Source: CANLBN01 sp050633525 (GTDB taxonomy: Bacteria > Pseudomonadota > Gammaproteobacteria > Pseudomonadales > Cellvibrionaceae). From it: 64,000 nt of DNA. Position 1 is the first letter of the stretch, and each line of letters starts with the position of its first letter. The notes beneath the pieces were generated by a model. It was given only the letters and a program-made list of their open reading frames with translations, did no database searches and was not told where the DNA came from. Shown here in pieces: positions 44,762-52,840 of the stretch. A program made the translations under genes and the position numbers. Location of the stretch: the NCBI GenBank assembly GCA_050633525.1, contig JBOEGR010000021.1, positions 1-64,000 on the forward strand. The letters run 5' to 3'.

Positions 44762-45886
44762 ATGTCAGATAATATTGTGATTAGCGGCGGAGGGCTCTGG
44801 AATCCGGAGCACGCTATTAGTAATGAAGAGCTGGTAGAGGCTTACAATGCCTGGGCTAAAAAATATAACGATGAGCATTCAGTGGCTATTGAGTCTGGTG
44901 TCGAGCAGGCAAAACCGTATTCGTCTGCTGAGTTTATAGCGAAAGCATCGGGTATTAAAAGTCGCTTTGCTTTTTGTAAAAATGGCATACTCGATATCGA
45001 CCGTATGCGCCCAAATTTTGAGGAGCGTGGTGATGATGACTTATCGCAGCAGGCGGAAATGGCGGTTAATGCCGCTCGTATTGCAATGGCTGAAGCAAAA
45101 AAAACGGGTAAAGATATTGATGCAGTGATTGTTTCTTGTGCCTATACGCAGCGCTCATACCCTGCCATCGCTATTGAGGTACAGAAAGAGTTAGATATAG
45201 AAGGCTTTGGTTTTGATATGTTGGTGGCGTGTTCAGCGGCAACTTTTGCGCTGCAGCGCGCTTATGAAATGGTGGCAGCGGGTACGGCTAAATGTGTGTT
45301 AGCCATTAATCCTGAATTAACATCGCCTCAAGTGAATTATTGTGATCGCGATAGTCATTTTATTTTTGGTGATGTGGCGACAGCAACCATTGTCGAAAAA
45401 GCAGAAACCTGTACGGCAGAACACAGTTATCAAATAATCAGCACCAAAGCCGTCACTCACTTTTCTAATAATATTCGTTCTAATTTTGGTTACACCAGCC
45501 ACGCAACGGACGCCGATCCCTATAGCGCGGATAAATTATTTCATCAAGAAGGTCGTAAAGTATTTAAAGAAGTTTGCCCTATGGCTGCGAAGCATATTGG
45601 TGAACATATTGCTCGGCATGATCTCAGTCCTAAAGATATAAAGCGTTGGTGGTTGCATCAGGCTAATATTAATATGAATACTTTAATTACAAAACAGCTA
45701 CTAGGTCGTATCGCGACACCGGAAGAGGCGCCTATAGTGCTTGATCGTTACGCTAACACGGCATCTGCTGGCTCCTTAATCGCATTTAATTTGCACCATA
45801 AAGATTTGGAGGCGGGCGATTATGGTTTGATTTGTTCGTTTGGAGCGGGGTATTCGATAGGAAGCCTACTTATAGTTAAGATGTAG
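44762..45886 (+). CDS. Beta-ketoacyl-ACP synthase III, PA3286-like
   Basis: 374 residues. Cys157 in LVACSAATF, His299 in WLHQANINM and Asn332 in YANTASAGS form the KAS III triad. The long N-terminal helical section (ISNEELVEAYNAWAKKYNDEH...SGIKSRF) and the text RDSHFIFGDVATA closely resemble Pseudomonas PA3286, which condenses medium-chain acyl-CoA from beta-oxidation with malonyl-ACP. Fits the adjacent phospholipase as a lipid-salvage pair (inference). Not closely similar to the ketosynthase at 1735-2733. Confidence 0.92.
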   Translation: MSDNIVISGGGLWNPEHAISNEELVEAYNAWAKKYNDEHSVAIESGVEQAKPYSSAEFIAKASGIKSRFAFCKNGILDIDRMRPNFEERGDDDLSQQAEMAVNAARIAMAEAKKTGKDIDAVIVSCAYTQRSYPAIAIEVQKELDIEGFGFDMLVACSAATFALQRAYEMVAAGTAKCVLAINPELTSPQVNYCDRDSHFIFGDVATATIVEKAETCTAEHSYQIISTKAVTHFSNNIRSNFGYTSHATDADPYSADKLFHQEGRKVFKEVCPMAAKHIGEHIARHDLSPKDIKRWWLHQANINMNTLITKQLLGRIATPEEAPIVLDRYANTASAGSLIAFNLHHKDLEAGDYGLICSFGAGYSIGSLLIVKM

Positions 45887-46030
45887 TGATTAATAAAGTC
45901 GAATAGTGTATTTTTTAATGTGTCATTTGTTTTTTAATTTAGACGTGTCTATCCTTTAATCAGGTTTTCAATGATGTATGATTTAAACCTGATTAATGAG
46001 CAGTATTAAGATAACCAATAGGAGTTGTAA

Positions 46031-48025
46031 ATGAAGGAGTTATTCACTGCGCTAATTTTCTTAGCCTACCTTCCCTTTTCACTAGCATATGAGATTAAAA
46101 GCCAACCCGATTGGGTGGTGGATAGTTATGATATAAATAAAGAAACTCAGGGTAGTCGGAATGTCGCTACCCTTTACCACCTAGTAGATAATCAATCATA
46201 CTTTTCGAAGAATACTAAGCATACTTATTATCGATTTGTATCTACCCCTTTAAACAGCAGTGGTTTGGAGCAAAATGGGAAAATAAATATTGTTTTCTCA
46301 GAGGCTTATGAAAAAGTGGAGCTGCATTATGTTCGTATTCTGAGAAATGGAAAGCTAATTGATCTAACTAACAAGTTAAGAATAAGAGAGTTTCGTACAG
46401 AAAACCAAGTGGATATGGAACTGTATAATGACTCTCTTACATTTAATGCCATTATAAGGGACTTGCGGATAGGCGATAAACTAGACATGGCTTATTCTGT
46501 TATCGGCGCCAATCCAATCCTTGAAGACTTTTATAGCTCCGTTTATAGCTTAGCTTGGGCTGTACCTGTCGATAATTTGTTTATTAGGGTAATTGATGCC
46601 TTGAATAACAATATTTATTCTAGTGCTGTTAATACTGATATTCAACCATCTATTAAAAAAACTAAGTGGGGTGTTGAGCATGTAATCAGCTTGACGCCGA
46701 CCTCGCCATTCCAAACCGAAGAGGAGTCTCCCCCCAGTACTATTCAAGGCCCTAAGATGCTATTTTCTAATACTAGAAATTGGTCAGAGGTGTCAAATTG
46801 GGCTAATAAAATATTTAGTTATGATTCAAAAAACCAATCTAAGGCATGGCGCTCTTGGGTTAAGCAAGTCCAATCTCAGCTAACAAATGAAGAGAAAGTC
46901 ATTAAGGCTCTTGCTTTGGTTCAAAATGAAATACGTTATGTGGGTATAGAGGTTGGCGTTAATTCACATAAGCCACGTGACCCTTCGGAAGTTATAGAGA
47001 ATCGATATGGTGATTGTAAAGATAAAACGCTTTTGCTAGTGTCGCTTTTGCGTGAAAATGGAATTCAAAGTAATCCTGTTTTTGTATCCTTAGGAAAACG
47101 AGGCGCTGTAAATAAGCTGCTTCCTTCTATCTCTGCTTTCGATCATGTGATTGCTGAAGTCGAGGTCGATGGCAAAAAATATTGGCTGGACCCGACTGCT
47201 AGTTTTCAAAAGGCTGGCCACCTTTCTGAATTTGGATATGCAAATTATGAATACGGCTTGGCCTTGTCGAGCCCGACTATGTTATCTCCTATGCCCGTCG
47301 AGAGTTTTTATCGGCCTGTAGTTAATATTACGGAAAGATATTATCTAAGGGCGAATAATACTCCTGTTTATCTTGAAGTGGATGTTTCATATTCTGGCTC
47401 TAGAGCTGATCAGCAAAGACGTTATTTTAATACGTATAGTACCCGGGAAATAGGCAGAAAGTACCAAGAGTTTTACTCAAAATATTATAAAAATGTAACT
47501 CCAATGAGTGAGGTAATGTTTTCTGATGAGTTTAAGGGTAATGTTTTTCATACAAAAGAAAAATATTTGATATCAGGATTCTTTAAGAAAAACAATGATG
47601 GGCAGCTTTATTATAATGTATGGCCTTCAGAGTTATATTCTAATCTTGGCGTGCCTAAATTAGATAAGCGATTAACCCCATTTTATATGGGTGGTTTAAT
47701 TAAGTTTAATCATAAGGTAGAAGTTTATTATTCAACGCAAACTCATTACCAATACAAGCCGATAGAAATAGATCATAAGGATAAATATCGCGATTTGCAG
47801 ATAAAAACGTGGGATGTGGGTAATAAATCAGTCTATAAATATTCATATCAGTCTTATCAAGAAGAGATTTTGCCTGAAGATATTGAGGGGCATAAGGTAA
47901 TGATCGAAAAAGCTTTAGAGGATATTGAGTTTAGCTATACACTATCTGATTATGTTGAAAAAAAGGATAGGTCTATGAGTCAGCTCTATGATCGTATGGA
48001 TGAAATGCTTGGAGGTGTAAAATAA
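46031..48025 (+). CDS. DUF3857/transglutaminase-like envelope protein
   Basis: 664 residues. Signal peptide (MKELFTALIFLAYLPFSLA-Y), an N-terminal DUF3857 beta domain (~40-220), then a transglutaminase-like cysteine protease fold (~255-400) with Cys329 in YGDCKDKT, His372 in FDHVIAEV and Asp387 in YWLDPTA, an intact triad. C-terminal ~270 residues are beta-rich. Periplasmic; substrate unknown. RBS AGGAG upstream. Its stop overlaps the next gene's start (TAATG), and GGAGG within its last codons serves that gene. Confidence 0.88.
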   Translation: MKELFTALIFLAYLPFSLAYEIKSQPDWVVDSYDINKETQGSRNVATLYHLVDNQSYFSKNTKHTYYRFVSTPLNSSGLEQNGKINIVFSEAYEKVELHYVRILRNGKLIDLTNKLRIREFRTENQVDMELYNDSLTFNAIIRDLRIGDKLDMAYSVIGANPILEDFYSSVYSLAWAVPVDNLFIRVIDALNNNIYSSAVNTDIQPSIKKTKWGVEHVISLTPTSPFQTEEESPPSTIQGPKMLFSNTRNWSEVSNWANKIFSYDSKNQSKAWRSWVKQVQSQLTNEEKVIKALALVQNEIRYVGIEVGVNSHKPRDPSEVIENRYGDCKDKTLLLVSLLRENGIQSNPVFVSLGKRGAVNKLLPSISAFDHVIAEVEVDGKKYWLDPTASFQKAGHLSEFGYANYEYGLALSSPTMLSPMPVESFYRPVVNITERYYLRANNTPVYLEVDVSYSGSRADQQRRYFNTYSTREIGRKYQEFYSKYYKNVTPMSEVMFSDEFKGNVFHTKEKYLISGFFKKNNDGQLYYNVWPSELYSNLGVPKLDKRLTPFYMGGLIKFNHKVEVYYSTQTHYQYKPIEIDHKDKYRDLQIKTWDVGNKSVYKYSYQSYQEEILPEDIEGHKVMIEKALEDIEFSYTLSDYVEKKDRSMSQLYDRMDEMLGGVK

Positions 48026-48174
48026 TGACGATTTTTCGCCTCTCTCTTCTTGTGATTGTTTTAGCCGCTTGTGGTTCTCAGCAAACAAGCCCTTCTGTGG
48101 TTGATAGTGCTTCTTCTATTAATGCTGATACAGTAAAGAAAGAAAATGAATTTTCAATGCCTGTGAATGACTGA
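48025..48174 (+). CDS. N-terminal fragment of an interrupted lipoprotein (49 aa)
   Basis: ATG 48025 overlaps the previous stop (TAATG), with GGAGG 9 nt upstream. It encodes a signal peptide with lipobox VLAAC (Cys16), then a polar linker ending PVND before TGA 48172-48174. The next codons in the same frame (FLYAKEATSFDFFE) run without another stop into the protein starting at 48217. A single TGG-to-TGA change would explain the split: the intact product would be a ~369-residue lipoprotein. Too short to be a typical full lipoprotein, though independent secretion of the 49-mer is possible. Confidence 0.75.
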   Translation: MTIFRLSLLVIVLAACGSQQTSPSVVDSASSINADTVKKENEFSMPVND

Positions 48175-48216
48175 TTTTTATATGCTAAAGAAGCCACATC
48201 ATTTGATTTCTTTGAA

Positions 48217-49134
48217 ATGGCTTTTGTTGAACTTATAAAGAGGTCCGAGTTTGAAAAAATAAAATCTTTTTGGGGTGTTGAATTGGCTCTGTCACACGCA
48301 CGGGATTATGTTTATAAATCTGAAAAAGCTATCTTAGATCTGCCTTATCAGAAAATTTCAATGAAGAAAATGCTAACTGAGTCCGGGGTGAAAATATGTT
48401 CAAAATCAAAAGAAGATTGGTTTTATGTCGGTGCCAGTAACGGTCCCGGTGGCGTCAGAAGTATATTTTTTAGGATGTTTAATGATGCTGTCCCTGTGTG
48501 GTGTCGATTTGATTTCAAAAAAGATGTTGATGGTTTTCGATTAATAGCAGTTGAAAATATGAATCTAAACTATTCTACTTATGATTTTTTTTATGAAGTA
48601 AGTTCATTGGGTAGAGGTAGTGTTTTAGGGCGGGGTATAAACCGGTTTGATAAAAAAAGTAAGCTACTTATCTTTAATAAAATAACAAGTAGCAACAATT
48701 CTAAAGAACAAGAAATAGCAAAGCTAAAAGAGCATCAAGTCAAAGATTTAGGGTTGGTTTATATTAATTGGTTGATAGGCAAGAAACGGTTTCTAGATGC
48801 AATGGTTGTCGCCGAAAATATTTCCAAGCGCATCAATGATAGTTATTTCGATTCATATGTAAAGTTTTGGATTACCTCTGAAAAAGGTGATTATAAACAA
48901 GCAATTGCTCACCTTTATCAAGGTTTACAGTATGCTCCTACAGATACACTGTTATTTTATTTTATTTTTGAAATGGCTGTTGCTGGCGAAAATTATGATC
49001 TTGCAGTCTCAGCTCTTGAGACTTTACTTAATAGCCTCGATTTTAAAATGAAGGATTTAGATGTCGCTAACCTAAAGGGAGGCGTTCAATTTTTGAATTC
49101 GAGTAGCTATGCTTTGTGGGAGAAGTCGAGATAA
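48217..49134 (+). CDS. Body of the interrupted lipoprotein; TPR-like protein of unknown function
   Basis: 305 residues from ATG 48217, in the same frame as the lipobox fragment upstream. No signal peptide and no good ribosome binding site before this ATG, which supports its being the 3' part of one gene. The middle is beta-rich (VPVWCRFDFKKDVDGFRLIAVENMNL); the C-terminal third has tetratricopeptide-like helices (YKQAIAHLYQGLQYAPTDTLLFYFIFEMAVAGENYDLAVSALETLL). Co-oriented with the transglutaminase-like gene. If translation depends on the upstream part, the product is lost or made only by readthrough. Confidence 0.7.
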   Translation: MAFVELIKRSEFEKIKSFWGVELALSHARDYVYKSEKAILDLPYQKISMKKMLTESGVKICSKSKEDWFYVGASNGPGGVRSIFFRMFNDAVPVWCRFDFKKDVDGFRLIAVENMNLNYSTYDFFYEVSSLGRGSVLGRGINRFDKKSKLLIFNKITSSNNSKEQEIAKLKEHQVKDLGLVYINWLIGKKRFLDAMVVAENISKRINDSYFDSYVKFWITSEKGDYKQAIAHLYQGLQYAPTDTLLFYFIFEMAVAGENYDLAVSALETLLNSLDFKMKDLDVANLKGGVQFLNSSSYALWEKSR

Positions 49135-49192
49135 TTTTTGATTTCGACAATCAATAACTAATCATTTAGTGTAAAACTATATTTGGAGTTAC

Positions 49193-50035
49193 ATGTTATT
49201 ACTTGAGCAAGCACACCGATTGGCAGTTGTTAATGTTAATGTTAATGATAAAGATGTTTATGTTGATGCAAAAGAGCATGGGTCTGTTTTTTTGCGTAAA
49301 GCGCCTGGTGCTATTCAGGTGGGTGACAAAGTTAATGCCTTTCTTTACCGCGACTCTAATGGTAGAAATGAGGTAGAAGCTATTTTTCTTGATGATAAAA
49401 TAGCTCGATCAAAAGTAGGTGAGTGCGCCTTTTTAAATGTTGTTTCTGAGGGAGAATATGGTGCATTTTTAGATTGGGGAATGCCCAAGGACCTTCTTTT
49501 GCCTTATTCAGAACAGGATTCCCCTGTCAGGGAAGGGTCTTCCTATGTGGTTTATATTCGTACCGACGATAAAGACCGCCCACTTGCAAGTACCTTGCTG
49601 CATCACTATCTAGATGAAGATGGCAGTGGTTTTCGAAAAGGGGATCAGGTCGAGCTCTTGATTGCATCGAAATCCGAATTAGGGTTTAAAGCGGTTATCA
49701 ATAATGCCTATCTCGGTTTGATTTTCCATGAGGATTTATCTCAGCCCTTATCTTTAGGCTCTCGCATGAAAGGCTGGATTAAACAGATTAGAGAAGATGG
49801 TAAGATTGATCTCACAATTAATACTTTGGATAAAAAGACCAGAGATCAGCTGGAACAAAAGATATTAAATAAACTAAAGCAAGAAGGGGGGCGTTTAATG
49901 TTATCCGATAAGAGCTCGCCAGAAGTAATTTTTAAAATGTTTAAAGTGAGTAAGCGAAACTTTAAGCGTGCATTGGGCGGTTTGTATAAGCAAAAATTAA
50001 TTAAGATAGAGGCAAGCTACATAGAATTAACTTAG
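49193..50035 (+). CDS. CvfB/YitL-type S1 RNA-binding protein
   Basis: 280 residues. Three S1-like domains: the first short (~1-70), the second VGECAFLNVVSEGEYGAFLDWGMPKDLLLPYSEQ, the third KGDQVELLIASKSELGFKAVINNAYLGLIFHEDL...LGSRMKGWIKQIREDGKIDLTI. Then a C-terminal winged helix (SPEVIFKMFKVSKRNFKRALGGLYKQKLIKI). Matches the CvfB family, RNA-binding regulators of virulence or translation. TTGGAG precedes the ATG. Confidence 0.93.
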   Translation: MLLLEQAHRLAVVNVNVNDKDVYVDAKEHGSVFLRKAPGAIQVGDKVNAFLYRDSNGRNEVEAIFLDDKIARSKVGECAFLNVVSEGEYGAFLDWGMPKDLLLPYSEQDSPVREGSSYVVYIRTDDKDRPLASTLLHHYLDEDGSGFRKGDQVELLIASKSELGFKAVINNAYLGLIFHEDLSQPLSLGSRMKGWIKQIREDGKIDLTINTLDKKTRDQLEQKILNKLKQEGGRLMLSDKSSPEVIFKMFKVSKRNFKRALGGLYKQKLIKIEASYIELT

Positions 50036-50063
50036 AAAATCACATGGACCTAATAAATTGAAT

Positions 50064-51275
50064 CTAAACGTTACCATTTTTAACTTCTTCTCTCACGACT
50101 TGATTGAATAGCTCAACCCAGTAGCTGCAAAACTGGGTTTCTACACAAGCATTAATTTCTGAAATGGCTCGCAGTATCGAACGGCGATGTGAGCGGTCTG
50201 CCCTTAGATGTGTCATTGCATAATAGGCATCAACAATAGCGAGCAATTTGGCGCCATCGTTAATATCATCTCCTGTTTTTTTATAAGGATAGCCTCCGCC
50301 ATCAATTCTCTCGTGGTGTTCTAGCACCATCGATCCAGCTTGTTCCCAGCCAGACATTCTTTTTAGTAGGTTATAGCCCCAAATAGGGTGTTGTTGTAGT
50401 TTTTTGGTTTCAAGTGTATTCAATTTGGCATTTTTATTCACAATGTCGTCTGACACAAAAGCCATGCCTGCATCATGCATATAAACTGCCGCAGCAAGCT
50501 GAGTTTTATCTATTTTCCTATCGGATAGGCCGGCGGTTCTCAGGGCTAAATACAGCAGTAAGTCGGTACGCTTATGCCAAAAATCGTTTTGCTCATCAAC
50601 TTGTAAAGCAAGAATTCTAAAAAAGATAAGATCTTCAGATTCAGATTCAGAAATAGAAAGGTAGTTAGCATGTTGACCTATTTCATCTAAGGAAAGCTCA
50701 TTACCAATACTAGAGAGGGTGTTCTCTTCAGCAACTTCTATTACTTGATGAGGTGTAAACAACACGAGAAGGCGTTGGCAAAGCGACTCTATTTCTTCTG
50801 TGCCGCGGGCATTTGCAATCGAGATATAGGTATCAGCGATACTCTTTTCATCAATGGGCGTTGTCTCTTTATTAAACAGGTACTTAGAGTGGAGATCGCG
50901 TAGCCTATCGATAGAGGTTAGTAAAAGCTCACATAGTGTTTGGCTGGCGACAAAATAACCGGCTCTCATTGAACCCATGGTTTCTTCTACGGCATGGGTA
51001 TAAGCAACGATAGGCTCTATGCCCGTCATTGCAGCATTGCCTTTTATGGTGTGTATAGAGCGAAAAGAACTGTTGATTAACTCTTCGTCACTAGCATTAT
51101 GCATCAACTTATTCAGTGATATCTGCAATATATCGTAGTGTTCGTCAAAGCTAGAGATTAAGTCGTCCGCTGTTTCAGCATCAATAATCTCATGATAATT
51201 CGTGTTTGAGCTCATGCGGTGAATCAAATAATAAAGGAGTTCATTATAGTTTAGAGCAGAATCATCAAAATGCAC
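50064..51275 (-). CDS. HPt and HD-GYP two-domain protein
   Basis: 403 residues from GTG 51275 (AGGG upstream). N-terminal histidine phosphotransfer domain (~20-125) with the phospho-acceptor His in SIHTIKGNAAMTG, and a C-terminal HD-GYP domain (~230-395) with YMHDAGMAFVSDDIVNKNAKLNT and HHERIDGGGYPYKKTGDD. Linking phosphorelay input to c-di-GMP hydrolysis is the likely role; no cognate kinase is encoded next to it. Convergent with the cvfB-like gene. Confidence 0.88.
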   Translation of the reverse strand: MHFDDSALNYNELLYYLIHRMSSNTNYHEIIDAETADDLISSFDEHYDILQISLNKLMHNASDEELINSSFRSIHTIKGNAAMTGIEPIVAYTHAVEETMGSMRAGYFVASQTLCELLLTSIDRLRDLHSKYLFNKETTPIDEKSIADTYISIANARGTEEIESLCQRLLVLFTPHQVIEVAEENTLSSIGNELSLDEIGQHANYLSISESESEDLIFFRILALQVDEQNDFWHKRTDLLLYLALRTAGLSDRKIDKTQLAAAVYMHDAGMAFVSDDIVNKNAKLNTLETKKLQQHPIWGYNLLKRMSGWEQAGSMVLEHHERIDGGGYPYKKTGDDINDGAKLLAIVDAYYAMTHLRADRSHRRSILRAISEINACVETQFCSYWVELFNQVVREEVKNGNV

Positions 51276-51482
51276 TCATCCCTAGGCTTTAAATTCCTTA
51301 AATACCAAAAGTGGACTCATATACTCACAGCAATACGTCAAATGACGTAGGGGGGGCGTGTAAGAACCTTATACCCAAGTTTGAATGAAAATGAATAATA
51401 GGCGTTGAAATTTTATCTGTCCAACAGAACGGATTTAGTTCATTGGCATAATTTTAATACATTACTTATTTTGGGGAATAAT

Positions 51483-52751
51483 ATGAAAAAACTCATTACG
51501 GCCTGCGCACTATCGTTGGCTGCATCCGTCACAATGGCGGCAGATACAATTAAAGTGGGTGTACTTCACTCTCTATCGGGCACCATGGCGATCAGTGAAA
51601 CGACGTTAAAAGACACTGTTCTCATGATGATCGAAGATCAAAACGCTAAAGGCGGTGTATTAGGTAAGAAGTTAGAGCCGGTTGTCGTTGATCCCGCCTC
51701 TAACTGGCCTTTGTTTGCTGAAAAAACACGCGAGCTATTAACAAAAGATAAAGTCGATGTCATCTTCGGTGCGTGGACATCGGTATCACGTAAATCATTA
51801 TTGCCCGTTATTGAAGAGTTAAATGGTTTAATGTTTTACCCTGTTCAATACGAAGGCGAAGAGTCATCTAAAAATATTTTCTACACTGGTGCTGCGCCCA
51901 ATCAGCAGGCAATCCCAGCTGTTGATTACCTAATGAATGACCTTGATGTAAAGCGTTGGGTTTTAGCCGGTACTGACTATGTTTATCCGCGTACCACTAA
52001 CAAAATTCTTGAGGCCTATTTAAAGTCGAAAGGCGTTAAAGCTGACGATATTATGATTAACTACACCCCGTTCGGTCATTCAGATTGGCAGGGTATTGTT
52101 TCTTCAATTAAAAAGTTTGGTAGCGCTGGTAAGAAGACTGCTGTTGTTTCAACGATCAATGGTGATGCTAATGTTCCTTTCTACAAAGAATTAGGTAACC
52201 AAGGCGTGTCTGCAGAAGATATTCCTGTTGTTGCTTTCTCTGTAGGTGAAGAAGAGCTTTCTGGTTTTGATACTAAGCCTTTGTTAGGTCACTTGGCGGC
52301 GTGGAATTATTTCCAAAGTGCTGAATCCGATGCAAACGAAGAGTTTATCGCTAAGTGGAAAAAATTCATTAAAAACGATAAGCGTGTAACTAACGATCCA
52401 ATGGAAGCAACGTACATTGGTTTTAAAGCATGGGTTAAAGCGGTAGAAAAAGCCGGTACTACCAATGTCGATAAAGTACGTTCAGCTATGTACGGTATTG
52501 AAGTCCCTAACTTAACAGGTGGTATCGCTAAAGTATTACCTAACCATCACTTCACTAAACCCGTACTTATCGGTGAGATCCAAGAAGACGGTCAGTTTGA
52601 AATTGTATCTTCTACCGAAGAAGTACCTGGTGATGCATGGACTGATCACCTAACAGAAAGTGCGAAAATCGTATCAGATTGGCAAGATCCTAAAGTCAAC
52701 TGCGGTAACTACAACACTGAAACGAAAAAATGTTCAGGTCAAAATTTTTAA
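51483..52751 (+). CDS. urtA: Urea ABC transporter substrate-binding protein
   Basis: 422 residues from ATG 51483; the 26-residue upstream extension of the frame is rejected because the signal peptide (MKKLITACALSLAASVTMAA) starts here. Periplasmic binding protein: DTIKVGVLHSLSGTMAISE, DPASNWPLFAEKTRELL, GAWTSVSRKSLLPVIEE, LFYPVQYEGEESS-type stretch (MFYPVQYEGEE), typical of UrtA. A terminator/attenuator follows, which would allow excess binding protein over the membrane parts. Confidence 0.96.
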   Translation: MKKLITACALSLAASVTMAADTIKVGVLHSLSGTMAISETTLKDTVLMMIEDQNAKGGVLGKKLEPVVVDPASNWPLFAEKTRELLTKDKVDVIFGAWTSVSRKSLLPVIEELNGLMFYPVQYEGEESSKNIFYTGAAPNQQAIPAVDYLMNDLDVKRWVLAGTDYVYPRTTNKILEAYLKSKGVKADDIMINYTPFGHSDWQGIVSSIKKFGSAGKKTAVVSTINGDANVPFYKELGNQGVSAEDIPVVAFSVGEEELSGFDTKPLLGHLAAWNYFQSAESDANEEFIAKWKKFIKNDKRVTNDPMEATYIGFKAWVKAVEKAGTTNVDKVRSAMYGIEVPNLTGGIAKVLPNHHFTKPVLIGEIQEDGQFEIVSSTEEVPGDAWTDHLTESAKIVSDWQDPKVNCGNYNTETKKCSGQNF

Positions 52752-52770
52752 TTGATTGAGCAGGTTTTAT

Positions 52771-52800
52771 GAGAGAGGCCTTAGGCCTCTCTCTTTTTTT
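52771..52800 (+). terminator. Attenuator/terminator between urtA and urtB
   Basis: GAGAGAGGCC (52771-52780), loop TTA, GGCCTCTCTC (52784-52793), then seven T. A strong 10-bp stem located inside the urt operon; likely lowers expression of urtBCDE relative to urtA. Confidence 0.9.
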
Positions 52801-52840
52801 AAGCTAGAACAAAGCAATATAAGTTGGCTAAGGTAAATCT

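Noticed and set aside
48172..48174. The in-frame TGA could be a selenocysteine codon.
   Set aside because: The following ~40 nt show no stable hairpin of the bacterial SECIS kind, and the position looks like a plain Trp-to-stop change.
51276..51482. Possible sigma-54 promoter TTGGCATAATTTTAATAC before urtA.
   Set aside because: The -12 GC is missing at the required 10-nt spacing and no NtrC box is present.
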